Positions 53,912 to 63,623 are shown, counted from the stretch's first letter. The stretch is 64,000 nucleotides of DNA from Bacteroidota bacterium (GCA_029547705.1 JAKPOU010000068.1:62001-126000), one strand, 5' to 3'. Program-made: numbers and translations. Notes: generated from the sequence alone by a model not told the origin.

Positions 53912-54585
53912 GCCTGCCGGATCCTGGTGATTATATTGATATCCACACCCATCACGGCACCCATCCGGAAAAGGGCATCTTTTCCGTGGTAAGCCTGATG
54001 GCACATGAAGAAGCCGGACTTCTTCCCCTTCCCGGGATCGCCTATACCTTCGGGATTCATCCCTGGCATCTCAGTGCTTCATCCTATGAGGATCATATTT
54101 CCGGAGTAAGGAAGGCCGCGGCTGACAGCCGGGTGCTTGCAATAGGCGAAGCAGGCTTTGACAGGCTGAGGGGACCTGATCCGGAGCTTCAGAGAAAGGC
54201 ATTCGAAGAACAGGCTCTGATTGCCGCGGAACACCATAAACCTGTGATTGTTCATTGTGTCAGGGCATGGGATGAACTGCTCCGGGCCCGAAAACGACTC
54301 AGGCCTGCAAGACCCTGGCTTGTTCACGGTTTCAGGGGAAGCAGGGATCTTGCCGCCCAGCTGATATCAAAAGACATGTTCCTTTCATTCTGGTTCGGTT
54401 TCATTATCAGGCCCGAAGCCGGAAAACTGATACGAAGCCTTCCCCGGGAAAGGATATTTCTTGAAACGGACGGATCAGGAGCCGGGATAAGGAATATTTA
54501 CGTAAAGGTTTCTGCCGACCTGGATATTTCTGTTTCCGGACTGAAACGTATTATCTACGATAATTTCATGGATTTTTTCGGATGA
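53908..54585 (+). CDS. TatD family metal-dependent hydrolase
   Basis: TIM-barrel hydrolase related to TatD DNase. Metal-ligand motifs are YIDIHTHHG (residues 10-18), AIGEAGFDR, VIVHCVRAWDE and LETDGSG near the C-terminus. At 225 residues it is shorter than the usual about 260, with a compact strand region in the middle, but all ligand positions appear present. Translation is coupled to gltX (ATGA overlap). Confidence 0.88.
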   Translation: MSLPDPGDYIDIHTHHGTHPEKGIFSVVSLMAHEEAGLLPLPGIAYTFGIHPWHLSASSYEDHISGVRKAAADSRVLAIGEAGFDRLRGPDPELQRKAFEEQALIAAEHHKPVIVHCVRAWDELLRARKRLRPARPWLVHGFRGSRDLAAQLISKDMFLSFWFGFIIRPEAGKLIRSLPRERIFLETDGSGAGIRNIYVKVSADLDISVSGLKRIIYDNFMDFFG

Positions 54586-54671
54586 AATGATTTCTCCGGA
54601 CCGGTTTATGCAGCCTGTTCCTTATTTTTACACCAGGCGTGAAATGCCGTTGTTGTTAAAAATTGATCATC

Positions 54672-55394
54672 ATGTTGTCACAGTGGCTTGAACGGACTGA
54701 AATGCTGATCGGGACAGAGAGCCTGAAGAAGCTCCGGGAATCCCGGGTTCTTGTTGTCGGATTGGGCGGAGTGGGGGCCTGGGCTGCGGAAATGATATGC
54801 AGGGCCGGAGTAGGCTCGATGACTGTTGCGGACGGGGACAGGGTTCAGCCTTCAAACATCAACAGGCAGCTCCTGGCGCTTGAAAGCAGTGTCGGCATGT
54901 CAAAAGCCCTTCTTATGGGCGAAAGACTGCTGGGGATAAACCCCGCACTCAATCTTACTGTTATTGATGAATATGTGAGGGATGAAGGAATAATAACTGT
55001 TCTTGATGCGGGTTACGACTATGTAGTGGATGCCATAGATTCTCTTTCCCCCAAGGTCTTTCTCCTGTACCATGCCCTCGCCCGGAATTGCCGGATTGTC
55101 AGTTCAATGGGATCAGGCGGGAAATTTGATCCGCTGAAAATAAGAATCACTGACTTTTCGGAAACCAGCGCCTGTACGCTGGCCCGGCTCCTCAGGAAAA
55201 GGCTTCACAAGCTGGGTGTCAGGGAGGGGTTCAAGGCAGTCTGGTCGCCCGAGGCAACGGATAAAAAGAAGATCATACCGGTTGCAGGGGAACGAAACAA
55301 GGCTTCAATAGTCGGAACCATTTCCTATATGCCTGCTGCATTCGGCATTGCCTGTGCTTCCGTTGTCATCCGCGACCTTGCCGGGATAACCTGA
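54672..55394 (+). CDS. tcdA: tRNA threonylcarbamoyladenosine dehydratase (TcdA/CsdL-like)
   Basis: E1-like ThiF-fold enzyme that cyclises t6A to ct6A in tRNAs. The ATP-binding loop is VVGLGGVGAWAAEMICRAGVG (about residues 28-48), followed by DGDRVQPSNINRQ, VDAIDSLSPKV and SSMGSGGKFDP, all typical. I chose ATG 54672; three more upstream codons are open. Functionally linked with tsaE elsewhere in the window, which makes the t6A substrate. Confidence 0.92.
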   Translation: MLSQWLERTEMLIGTESLKKLRESRVLVVGLGGVGAWAAEMICRAGVGSMTVADGDRVQPSNINRQLLALESSVGMSKALLMGERLLGINPALNLTVIDEYVRDEGIITVLDAGYDYVVDAIDSLSPKVFLLYHALARNCRIVSSMGSGGKFDPLKIRITDFSETSACTLARLLRKRLHKLGVREGFKAVWSPEATDKKKIIPVAGERNKASIVGTISYMPAAFGIACASVVIRDLAGIT

Positions 55395-55411
55395 CGTTCA
55401 CCCCGTCTTGC

Positions 55412-55496
55412 CTTTCTTTCTTTCTTTCTTTCTTTCTTCTTTCCATCTTTCCATCTTTCCTTCCTTCCTTCCTTCCTTCCTTCCTTCCTTCCTTCC
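55412..55496. repeat. Compound tetranucleotide microsatellite
   Basis: Six CTTT units (55412-55435), an imperfect middle with two CCATCTTT-type steps, then ten perfect TTCC units (55457-55496). It lies between convergent tcdA and the APC permease gene. A 72-codon Arg/Lys/Glu-rich frame on the minus strand is a by-product of the repeat, not a gene. Confidence 0.95.
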
Positions 55497-55552
55497 TGAT
55501 CAGTCATACCCGCACGGCTTTCTAAATTATTATTCCTGATCATCAGCGAACC

Positions 55553-56917
55553 TTACTCGATGATTCCGTTTCTCTTTATATTGTTCCGCCTGAAGATGAA
55601 AAATGCCGGAATCCCCACGGCTACAGTCAGCAGGGCAACCGAGGATTCAACCGGTTTTTCCATGAACGAGAGTATAAGTATGAGCAATCCTGAAGCTATA
55701 TATATAATCTGCGTATAGGGAAATCCTTTGAGCCTGGGAGCTCCGGGATTTTCCTTCCTGAGCTTCCAGATGCCGATGACGGTCATGATGGGAAATATTC
55801 CGAGGGCGAAGCCCATATAAGTCAGAACCTGCTCGAAAGTGCCCGAGAAAGCCAGTATCACTGCTATGAGACATTGAAACAAGATTGAATTGGAGGGCAC
55901 TTTAAATCTTTCATGTATTCTGGCTGCCGATCTGAAGAAGAGGCCGTCCTTTGCCATTGAATAATACACTCTGGGGCCGATTATTATGAAAGCACTGAGG
56001 GAAGAAAACAGGGCAAAGGCAATAAGAAGCGAAACAAGGATTTCTGCCGGTTTCCCGAACAGATTGCCCATTGCCAGACCGCCTACCGAGATGACATCCT
56101 TCATTTCGGAGGGTTTGATGCTGTAAACATACAGAACATTTACTCCCAGATACAGCAGTATAACGATTCCGGTCCCGAGAATCAGTGAACGGGGCAGCGT
56201 CCGGACGGGATTCTTTATTTCAGCACCCAGATAGGTTGAAGCATTCCATCCGCTGTATGAAAACATGATCCACATAAGTGAAAGGCCTATTGTTTTAAAC
56301 CCTGACAATCCTGACAGCATTTTTCCGCCTTCGCTGAAATTCCGGAAATCTCCCCTTCCCGATCCGAATCCGGCTATCAGCAATACGACGATCAGAAGGA
56401 CTTTCAGCAGGGTGAGGACATTCTGAATTCCGGCACCGTATTTTATTCCCCTGTAATGGATGAAGGTGAATATTACAATTATACTTACGGCAAGCATCTT
56501 CTTTGTCAGTTCCGGTCCCATTATTCCTGCATCCTGTATCCATATGAAGAAGCCTGGCACCGCTCTTGAGAAATACTCGCTGAAGCCAAGGGCTGATGCG
56601 GCAATGGGAGCGGAGAATCCTACCATGAAGGAGACCCATCCGCTTAAAAAGCCAAAGATGGGATGATAGAGTCTTGAAAGGAAAAGATATTCCCCTCCCG
56701 CACCGGGCATTGCCGCTCCGAGCTCACCATAGGAGAATGCGCCGCAAAGTGCGATAATACCTCCTATGGCCCAGAGGGCTAGCATCAGCAGGGGGTTGTG
56801 AAGGCCCGACATCAGAAGCCCTGATGTCGTGAAGATCCCTGCGCCGATCATGTTGGCTATAACAATGTTTGTAGCAGGGAAGAGTCCCAGCTTTCTCTGT
56901 AGTTTATCTTCCGTCAT
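55553..56917 (-). CDS. APC-family amino-acid permease
   Basis: A 454-residue transporter with about 12 hydrophobic segments. The conserved start is ATNIVIANMIGAGIFTTSGLL (first helix with GAGIF), followed by AIGGIIALCGAFSYGELGAAMPGAGGEYLFL, the APC consensus region. Likely imports or exchanges amino acids across the inner membrane; substrate cannot be assigned. It lies 12 bp downstream of the exported O-methyltransferase gene on the same strand, so they are probably co-transcribed. Confidence 0.9.
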   Translation of the reverse strand: MTEDKLQRKLGLFPATNIVIANMIGAGIFTTSGLLMSGLHNPLLMLALWAIGGIIALCGAFSYGELGAAMPGAGGEYLFLSRLYHPIFGFLSGWVSFMVGFSAPIAASALGFSEYFSRAVPGFFIWIQDAGIMGPELTKKMLAVSIIVIFTFIHYRGIKYGAGIQNVLTLLKVLLIVVLLIAGFGSGRGDFRNFSEGGKMLSGLSGFKTIGLSLMWIMFSYSGWNASTYLGAEIKNPVRTLPRSLILGTGIVILLYLGVNVLYVYSIKPSEMKDVISVGGLAMGNLFGKPAEILVSLLIAFALFSSLSAFIIIGPRVYYSMAKDGLFFRSAARIHERFKVPSNSILFQCLIAVILAFSGTFEQVLTYMGFALGIFPIMTVIGIWKLRKENPGAPRLKGFPYTQIIYIASGLLILILSFMEKPVESSVALLTVAVGIPAFFIFRRNNIKRNGIIE

Positions 56918-56929
56918 AATCAGCCGGGA

Positions 56930-57607
56930 TTATTTTTCAGATTTCTTATAACTTATTGAGACACCTCCGCCGTCGCTGTTGACTGTTGTTTCATAATTAT
57001 CAAGGCTCCTGACGTACTGCAGAAATTCAGCCGGACCTCCGTAGGCTCCGTATCCGCCGTATCTTCCTCTTCTGTCGTAAACGTTATGAGCTGTAAAACA
57101 ACCACCGACAACCAGTTTGGGATCAATATCAATGAAATAATTCTTATACCATTCCTTGTCTGCATCGCTGAAAACGAAATCGAAAGATCCTTTCAGCTCT
57201 TTTACAAGAACATGGGCATCGGCCAGCCGGGCATCAATGTATCTGTCCAGTCCTGCTTTCCTGAAATTCTCAAGAGCCCTGCGGTGCCTGCCCTCATCAA
57301 TATCAATTGTTATCAGCCTGCCCCCCGTTTTGCTTAATGCCCAGGCTATCCAGATGCCTGAATGACCCGTGGAAGTTCCTATTTCCAGAGCGGACCTGTA
57401 TCCGTTCTTTATAATTATGTCATACAGAAGCCTGCCATCCACTTCAGGAACATTCATGTCGTACCAGCGGCGGGAATTCTCAGACAGGAATTTCCTCACT
57501 TTTTCATCAAGGGCGGGGTCTTCCTTTAAGGACTGGGAACTCAGCGGCATACCGGTGAAAATTATAAGTGAGATACATAAAGGAAAAAACAAAATACCTT
57601 TCGTCAT
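56930..57607 (-). CDS. Exported O-methyltransferase-like protein
   Basis: SAM-dependent methyltransferase of the COMT-like O-methyltransferase family: SAM motif ALEIGTSTGHSGIWIA near residue 72, LITIDIDEGRHRRALE, and FDFVFSDADKEWYKNYF with the acidic metal-site residues. The first about 25 residues look like a signal peptide (basic start, hydrophobic core, SSQS). Export of a SAM enzyme is unusual, since SAM is cytoplasmic. Either the N-terminus is an anchor, or the protein has another job. The 3' part is Gly/Tyr-rich (RRGRYGGYGAYGG). Located upstream of an amino-acid permease. Confidence 0.85.
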   Translation of the reverse strand: MTKGILFFPLCISLIIFTGMPLSSQSLKEDPALDEKVRKFLSENSRRWYDMNVPEVDGRLLYDIIIKNGYRSALEIGTSTGHSGIWIAWALSKTGGRLITIDIDEGRHRRALENFRKAGLDRYIDARLADAHVLVKELKGSFDFVFSDADKEWYKNYFIDIDPKLVVGGCFTAHNVYDRRGRYGGYGAYGGPAEFLQYVRSLDNYETTVNSDGGGVSISYKKSEK

Positions 57608-58040
57608 GGTGTAATTCTGATTTTAATGGTATTACAGCCTGTCCTGCAAAAAGCGGGAAACCATGCATGACTGCAAATTATATTTTTTTGTATTTGATAA
57701 CGTGATCAACTATTCGGGTTTCATTTTTATATTGAATGATGGAATAAGTCTTTTTAAAACTATAGACAGATAAATATACTTTATTATTCCGCACGGGACA
57801 CGTGAAGGCTTTTAATTATATTTTTTTAATAACTTTTAACCTTGTGCCCGGTTTGCCGGGAAACAGTTATAAAAACCGTCAGACAGGAATCACGGCTTGT
57901 TTTCGGCGGGATGAGTCCGGGAGATTTGCAGTGCTGCTGTAGTCAGGTCAATTTTATTGCAGGTTTTTAATCCTTTATTTTAGATTTTTTTGGTAACTTG
58001 TAGGAAAATTACCTGATCAGTAACTTAAATCATTTCAGCA
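57608..58040. other. AT-rich divergent intergenic region
   Basis: About 430 bp between divergent O-methyltransferase and OmpA genes. T-rich tracts are frequent, and I see no coding region, RNA gene or strong repeat. The segment TTTTTTTGGTAACTTG near 57985-58000 is loosely promoter-like for the OmpA gene, but the -7 box does not fit TAnnTTTG. Confidence 0.4.
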
Positions 58041-58553
58041 ATGCGAATAATAATTGCAGGTTTACTGGCTTTTGTGATATGGTGTGTTTTTTCGGCATGG
58101 ATGTTCAATGATAATTTGCTTCCGGTACTGAAGAAACAGGCTGTAGAGCCAGTGCCTGCCGACAATGAGGCAAGAGTGGCAGATTCTTTAGCCCGGCTTA
58201 AAGCATCAATGCCTGAATCACTACTGGTTTATTTTGATTTCGGCAAATCAGAAATCAAAACAGATCTGCAACTGGAAAGCAGGATCGCTCCATTCAGAGC
58301 ATGGCTCCGGGATCATCCTGATTCAAAGCTTCTTATAACCGGCCACACTGACCTGATCGGCACACATGACTACAATATGCAGCTCGGTATGGAAAGAGCT
58401 CAGGCTGTTGCAGGCAAGGTCCTGGAACTGGGAATTGAAAGGAACAGGATAATAACTGAATCAAAAGGTGAAACCCAGCCTGCAGCCGGATATATCAGCG
58501 AAGAAAACAGGTCAAAAAACAGAAGAACAGAAATAACTATTAAACTCCCGTGA
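58041..58553 (+). CDS. OmpA-family peptidoglycan-binding protein
   Basis: A 170-residue protein with one N-terminal membrane anchor (3-22) and a periplasmic OmpA_C domain: VYFDFGKSEIKTD-type start (LVYFDFGKSEI), LLITGHTDLIGTHDYNMQLGMERAQAV, and the peptidoglycan-binding NRSKNRRTEITI at the end. No beta-barrel. It anchors the inner membrane to the cell wall. Ends 1 bp before the next small gene. Confidence 0.92.
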   Translation: MRIIIAGLLAFVIWCVFSAWMFNDNLLPVLKKQAVEPVPADNEARVADSLARLKASMPESLLVYFDFGKSEIKTDLQLESRIAPFRAWLRDHPDSKLLITGHTDLIGTHDYNMQLGMERAQAVAGKVLELGIERNRIITESKGETQPAAGYISEENRSKNRRTEITIKLP

Positions 58554-58554
58554 T

Positions 58555-58911
58555 ATGATTCTATTATTAATGCCTCCCGCAATGTCCGTGGCCGGAGCTG
58601 TGGTCCTGACGGTTGTACTGCTCCTGGTTGCGGCAGCAATAGGTTCTGTTACGACGTGGTTCTATGCAAAATCAGTGTATACCCCCGTTATTAAAAAGCT
58701 TGAAGAGGAAAAATCCGGCCTTCAGATGCAGGTTGCCGACCTGAATGATGAAATCAGAAACCTGGAAAAAAGAATTGATTCCCTGAAGGACGATGTCAGC
58801 AGGCTTGAAAAGCAGGTTGAATCGCTTGAGGAGAATGCTGCCGGACTTGAAAAGACTCTGGAACAAAAGGAAAGCCAGATAAAGGAACTGAAGAAAAAGG
58901 TGAAGGAATAA
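58555..58911 (+). CDS. Small membrane protein with a long coiled coil
   Basis: A 118-residue protein: one transmembrane helix (about 10-32) followed by a Lys/Glu-rich coiled coil for the last 75 residues, with heptad-like repeats (LEKRIDSLKDDVSRLEKQVE). No enzymatic motif. It is directly downstream of the OmpA-type gene with 1 bp spacing, so the pair may form an envelope complex. Function unknown. Confidence 0.75.
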   Translation: MILLLMPPAMSVAGAVVLTVVLLLVAAAIGSVTTWFYAKSVYTPVIKKLEEEKSGLQMQVADLNDEIRNLEKRIDSLKDDVSRLEKQVESLEENAAGLEKTLEQKESQIKELKKKVKE

Positions 58912-59029
58912 CACAGCTGAAAGACTGGTGTGGCTTAAAGTGCATACAGGGTATTCCCGATATCAATCCGCAGTGTCGGCATGCCCGGGGCCGCCGGCCG
59001 GCAGCCCGTTGCCCTTAACCGGACGGAAA
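58912..59029. other. Convergent intergenic region with a GC-rich core
   Basis: About 118 bp between the coiled-coil gene and carB. It contains CCGCCGGCCGGCAG (about 58991-59004), a short GC-rich near-palindrome similar to the repeat inside the C1 peptidase gene. No terminator with a clear T run is evident. Confidence 0.35.
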
Positions 59030-62000
59030 CTATTCTCCTATCGAAGCATGGTACTCCTGAATGGATCTCACAATATATGATCCGTTATGCCTTTCCCTTA
59101 TTCCTTCCGTTGCTGAAAGGGCAGCAGAAGTAGTGGTTATATAGGGCAGCTTGTATCTGATGGCGTTTGTCCTGATGTATGAATCGTCATATTCACTCAG
59201 TCGTCCGGCCGGAGTGTTTATAAGAAGATCAATTTCACCGTTCTTTATTGCATCAACAATATTCGGCCTTCCTTCATGGACTTTCAGTACCAGTCCGGCA
59301 GGTATTCCATGATCCTCAAGGAATTTTCTGGTTCCTGAAGTTGACAGGATGGTGAATCCCATTTTGATAAAGTTACCGGCTATTTCCAGTATGCGCTCCT
59401 TGTCGCGGTCTGCCACGGTGATAAGAACCGTCCCCTTCACCGGAAGCGGCAGTTGTGTTGCTTCCTGCGACTTGAAGAATGCCATTCCGAAGGTATCGGC
59501 AATGCCCAGCACCTCTCCGGTGGAGCGCATCTCGGGCCCCAGCAGCGGGTCTATGGCAGGAAACATGTTGAATGGAAAAACAGCTTCCTTCACGCCGTAA
59601 TACTTTACCGGCCTGTTCCTGAGACTGAATTCAGGCAGTTTCTTACCGAGCAGGATATGTGTTGCAACAGCTGCCATTGACACGTTGCAGACCTTTGAAA
59701 CGAGAGGCACCGTTCTCGAGGCCCTGGGATTTGCTTCCAGAATATATACGTCATCCCCGTAGATTGCATACTGGATATTCATCAGTCCCACAACGTTCAG
59801 CTCCATCGCAATCCTGCGGGTATAGTCATAGATCGTCTTCTTGTGCTCCTTTGATATTGTAACCGAAGGTATCACACAGGCAGAATCGCCGGAATGAATG
59901 CCTGCATACTCGATATGCTGCATTACCGCCGGCACAAATGCATCAGTCCCGTCAGATATTGCATCTGCCTCGGCCTCAACGGCATCCTCAAGGAACTTGT
60001 CAATGAGCAGAGGTCGGTCGGGAGACACTTCCACGGCTTTTGTAACATATTCCCTCAGCATCTGTTCATCCAGAATGATTTTCATTGCTCTTCCCCCGAG
60101 CACATAGGAAGGTCTTACCATAAGCGGATAACCAATCCTTTCAGCAATTGTCCGGGCTTCCTGGAGATTGCTTGCCATACCTGAATCAGGCTGGGGGATT
60201 CCCAGTTTTTCGATTATATGCCTGAACTGGTCGCGGTCTTCCGCCAGGTCAATGGTTTCGGAAGTGGTTCCGAGTATCCTCACCCCGGCTTCACTCAGTT
60301 CACGTGCAAGATTAAGGGGGGTCTGGCCTCCGAACTGTACAATGACTCCCTCGGGCTTTTCCTTTTCATAGATGCTCAGAACATCCTCGGCCGTCAGAGG
60401 TTCAAAATACAGTCTGTCGGCTGTGTCATAGTCAGTGGAAACGGTTTCGGGATTGCAGTTTACCATTATCGATTCATAGCCGGCATCCCGGATTGCAAAG
60501 GCAGCATGTACACAGCAGTAGTCAAATTCAATCCCCTGGCCTATCCTGTTCGGACCGCCTCCCAGAACCATTATTTTCTTTCTGTCAGTTATCCCAACCT
60601 TGTCGGGACCATTGTATGTGGAAAAATAATATGCTTCATCTTCAACCCCGCTGACAGGTACGGGCTCCCATGCTTCCCTGATACCCAGGGAAACACGCTT
60701 TGTTCTGATATCCTTCTCGGGAATCCCCAGCAGCTGTGACAGGTATTTGTCGGCAAAACCATTTCTTTTCGCGCTTGCCAGGACGTCATCGGGAGGCATT
60801 GATCCCCTGTATCCGAGTATAGCCTCTTCCTCATCCACCAGTTCCTTCATCTGGCGGATGAACCAGGAATTGATGCATGTCCTTTTCTGCAGATCGGCTA
60901 TGTCAGCTCCCTTACGCAGGGCCTCATACATGATGAACTGCCTTTCGCTGGACGGATGTTTCAGTTTTTTGAGAAGTTCCTCCAGGGGTTTCCTGTTGAA
61001 ATCTCTGGCAAACCCGAGTCCGTACCGTCCGATTTCCAGGGATCTGATGGCTTTCTGCAGGGCTTCCTTGTAAGTCTTGCCGATACTCATAACTTCACCC
61101 ACTGCCTGCATCTGTGTTCCAAGCCTGTCTTCAAGTCCTTCAAACTTTTCAAAGGCCCAGCGGGCAAACTTCACCACCACGTAACCGGCTGAAGGTGTAT
61201 ATTTATCAAGGGTTCCTTCCTTCCAGTACGGTATCTCATCAAGGGTGAGCCCCCCTGCCAGAAGGGAGGATACAAAGGCTATCGGGAAACCTGTTGCCTT
61301 TGATGCCAGGGCCGAAGAACGGGAAGTACGGGGATTTATTTCAATAACGACCACCCTGCCGGTCTTCGGATCATGTGCAAACTGAACGTTGGTTCCTCCG
61401 ATAACTTCGATGGCTTCAACTATGTCCCTCGCATATTTCTGAAGGCGTTGCTGAAGTTCCTGCTTTATTGTAAGCATCGGCACCACACAGAAGGAATCGC
61501 CCGTGTGGACTCCCATAGGGTCGACATTCTCAATAAAGCATACGGTGATCATCTGATTTTTTGCATCCCTTACTATCTCCAGTTCGAGTTCTTCCCAGCC
61601 GGCAACGGATTCCTCAATAAGTACCTGGTTAACAATGCTGGCAGAGAGGCCTTTGCTGACTGTCAGGCGTAATTCCTCGAGGTTGTATACAAGTCCACCT
61701 CCGGTTCCTCCCATGGTGTATGCCGGTCTTATAACAACCGGATAGCCTAGGGAGGCGGCTGTTTCTTCTGCTTCTTCCAGACTGCTGACAGCCCTGCTCT
61801 CAGGTGTGTCAATCCCGAGGCGGGCCATTGTTTCCTTGAAGGCAATCCTGTCCTCACCCCGCTCAATGGCATCAATATTGACACCTATCATTTCCACGCC
61901 ATATTTTTCAAGTATGCCTTTCTTTGACAGCAGCAGGGATAGATTAAGTCCCGTCTGTCCTCCCAGATTGGGCAGAAGGGCGTCAGGCCTTTCCTTTTTT

Positions 62001-62233
62001 ATTATTTCCGTAAGGGCGTATTCATTCAGAGGCTCAATATAGGTTATATCCGCAATGTCCGGATCAGTCATTATGGTAGCCGGATTTGAGTTGACCAGTA
62101 TTATTTTGTAACCCATTGAACGAAGTGCCTTGCAGGCCTGGGTTCCCGAATAGTCAAACTCACAGGCCTGCCCGATAATGATCGGGCCCGAACCAATGAT
62201 CAGTATCTTTTCAATATCTGTCCGTTTTGGCAT
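59030..62233 (-). CDS. carB: Carbamoyl-phosphate synthase large subunit
   Basis: Makes carbamoyl phosphate from bicarbonate, ATP and glutamine-derived ammonia, for pyrimidine and arginine synthesis. Two ATP-grasp halves are clear: GSGPIIIGQACEFDYSG at the N-terminus with YTMGGTGGG, and the repeated GGGPNRIGQGIEFDYCCVHA near residue 555 with YVLGGRAM. A C-terminal allosteric MGS domain covers the last about 135 residues. The length of 1,067 is standard. carA is not next to it. Confidence 0.97.
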   Translation of the reverse strand: MPKRTDIEKILIIGSGPIIIGQACEFDYSGTQACKALRSMGYKIILVNSNPATIMTDPDIADITYIEPLNEYALTEIIKKERPDALLPNLGGQTGLNLSLLLSKKGILEKYGVEMIGVNIDAIERGEDRIAFKETMARLGIDTPESRAVSSLEEAEETAASLGYPVVIRPAYTMGGTGGGLVYNLEELRLTVSKGLSASIVNQVLIEESVAGWEELELEIVRDAKNQMITVCFIENVDPMGVHTGDSFCVVPMLTIKQELQQRLQKYARDIVEAIEVIGGTNVQFAHDPKTGRVVVIEINPRTSRSSALASKATGFPIAFVSSLLAGGLTLDEIPYWKEGTLDKYTPSAGYVVVKFARWAFEKFEGLEDRLGTQMQAVGEVMSIGKTYKEALQKAIRSLEIGRYGLGFARDFNRKPLEELLKKLKHPSSERQFIMYEALRKGADIADLQKRTCINSWFIRQMKELVDEEEAILGYRGSMPPDDVLASAKRNGFADKYLSQLLGIPEKDIRTKRVSLGIREAWEPVPVSGVEDEAYYFSTYNGPDKVGITDRKKIMVLGGGPNRIGQGIEFDYCCVHAAFAIRDAGYESIMVNCNPETVSTDYDTADRLYFEPLTAEDVLSIYEKEKPEGVIVQFGGQTPLNLARELSEAGVRILGTTSETIDLAEDRDQFRHIIEKLGIPQPDSGMASNLQEARTIAERIGYPLMVRPSYVLGGRAMKIILDEQMLREYVTKAVEVSPDRPLLIDKFLEDAVEAEADAISDGTDAFVPAVMQHIEYAGIHSGDSACVIPSVTISKEHKKTIYDYTRRIAMELNVVGLMNIQYAIYGDDVYILEANPRASRTVPLVSKVCNVSMAAVATHILLGKKLPEFSLRNRPVKYYGVKEAVFPFNMFPAIDPLLGPEMRSTGEVLGIADTFGMAFFKSQEATQLPLPVKGTVLITVADRDKERILEIAGNFIKMGFTILSTSGTRKFLEDHGIPAGLVLKVHEGRPNIVDAIKNGEIDLLINTPAGRLSEYDDSYIRTNAIRYKLPYITTTSAALSATEGIRERHNGSYIVRSIQEYHASIGE

Positions 62234-62451
62234 AATTTACCTGAGTATTAATACCGCCGAAAGATAGAAAATCAAAACGAAGGCTAAATGAAACAGGTCA
62301 AAATTCGGCAATAAAATTATCAACTTAAATGATTCCCGGGGTTTCACTTTATGGTTTAGTGCGGCTTTCAGGCATATTACTTTCCGGTGCAGCAGTTGCA
62401 CAGCAACGGGCAGATAAAATTCCCGCTTCAGCTGATTGTGCCTGAACGTAA
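62234..62451. other. Intergenic region upstream of carB
   Basis: About 218 bp with no credible coding region and no clear promoter motif. A pyrimidine- or arginine-responsive leader could lie here, but I see no supporting structure. Confidence 0.3.
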
Positions 62452-63621
62452 TCAGTAAATGCCGTGCTCCGTCAGTGTGTCCCACATCGCCCAGAAATTC
62501 TCCGGGGGAACATCTTCCTGGATGTTGTGGACCGTGGTGAAAACAAATCCTCCGCCGGGAGCCAGGATATCGATTATCCTTCTGACCTCATCCCTTACCT
62601 GTGCAGGGCTTCCGTCGCGGAGGGTTGACTGTGTGTTAACCCCTCCTCCCCAGAAGACAAGGTCTTTGCCGAAATCGCGCTTGAGTCCCTTCAGGTCCAT
62701 GTCCGCCGCCGTGAACTGAACAGGATTGTAAATGTCAAGTCCGGCTTCAATCAGATCAGGAAGAAGGACACGGACCGATCCGCAGGTGTGCATGAATATC
62801 CTGACGCCGGGCATTCGATTTTTGATGTGTGACCATAGTTTCCTGAAACGGCTTATAACCGTTCTTCTCAAAAAATCCGGTTCAAGGAGGGTTGCAGTCT
62901 GGGTGCCCAGGTCATCACATTCGGAAATGACACTTATCCTGCCGGTCAGGTTGTTTTCAGCCAGCCAGTCGATCACCAGGTCCCAGTATGCCCACTTATA
63001 CTCAAGAACCAGGTCAAGAAGCTGTTCAACTCCTGCCGGATCCGTCACGGTATCGATAAACCAGTTCTCATATCCCCTGATCCTCAGTGAGGTTTCTGTA
63101 AGACCGGCACAGTTTCTGTCGATGAGAACTCCATAGCCGGAAATCCCCTGTGCCTGCTCTGCCAGGTCCCTGCGTATGACAGCGGCATGGAGGGAAATGT
63201 CAGGCACCCTGTAATTTTTCAGGCCCTCAGAGATTGAGGGATAAGCTTCAAGCGGATAAGTATACTGGTTATAATAGATATCCCTGCTTTCGTCCATCTT
63301 CCAGAGACATCCCCACACATCGGTCACTTCGCTGACGTTTCCCCTGCGTATGACGATTTCTTCAAAATCCGGTATCCTGCGGGCCCCCATTCTCCTTACG
63401 TCACAATTCAGTTTTCTCAGGATATCTTCAGCCGGAGTTACTATCTGCTGGATAGGGTCCACTTCCTTCAGTTCATATTCAGCTGGCAGTCCCCTGTATT
63501 CCATTGCCCTGATGAAAGCTTTTTTGCTTATGCCGCTTACGGTTGTGGCGGCAATGTCGTAGGGAATCCTGTCAGGCTCCCTGTGGGAGAGGGCAGTGTT
63601 CAGCCGTTCAAGACTTTTCAT
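62452..63621 (-). CDS. Uroporphyrinogen decarboxylase-like (URO-D) superfamily protein
   Basis: A 389-residue TIM-barrel protein of the URO-D superfamily. The start SLERLNTALSHREPDRIPYDIA is typical. Later blocks include FMHTCGSVRVLLPDLIEAGLDIYNPVQ and KDLVFWGGGVNTQSTL, which resemble the methyltransferase branch (MtaA/CmuA-like) rather than true HemE, which is about 345 residues and has other active-site residues. A role in methyl or sugar-acid metabolism is plausible but unproven. It lies 2 bp after an MFS transporter gene, so the two are co-transcribed. Confidence 0.8.
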   Translation of the reverse strand: MKSLERLNTALSHREPDRIPYDIAATTVSGISKKAFIRAMEYRGLPAEYELKEVDPIQQIVTPAEDILRKLNCDVRRMGARRIPDFEEIVIRRGNVSEVTDVWGCLWKMDESRDIYYNQYTYPLEAYPSISEGLKNYRVPDISLHAAVIRRDLAEQAQGISGYGVLIDRNCAGLTETSLRIRGYENWFIDTVTDPAGVEQLLDLVLEYKWAYWDLVIDWLAENNLTGRISVISECDDLGTQTATLLEPDFLRRTVISRFRKLWSHIKNRMPGVRIFMHTCGSVRVLLPDLIEAGLDIYNPVQFTAADMDLKGLKRDFGKDLVFWGGGVNTQSTLRDGSPAQVRDEVRRIIDILAPGGGFVFTTVHNIQEDVPPENFWAMWDTLTEHGIY

Positions 63622-63623
63622 GT

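Noticed and set aside
55325-55543. 72-codon Arg/Lys/Glu-rich open frame on the minus strand
   Set aside because: Encoded by the tetranucleotide microsatellite; low complexity only.
60218-60739. 173-codon open frame on the plus strand
   Set aside because: Lies wholly inside carB on the opposite strand, with no recognisable protein features.
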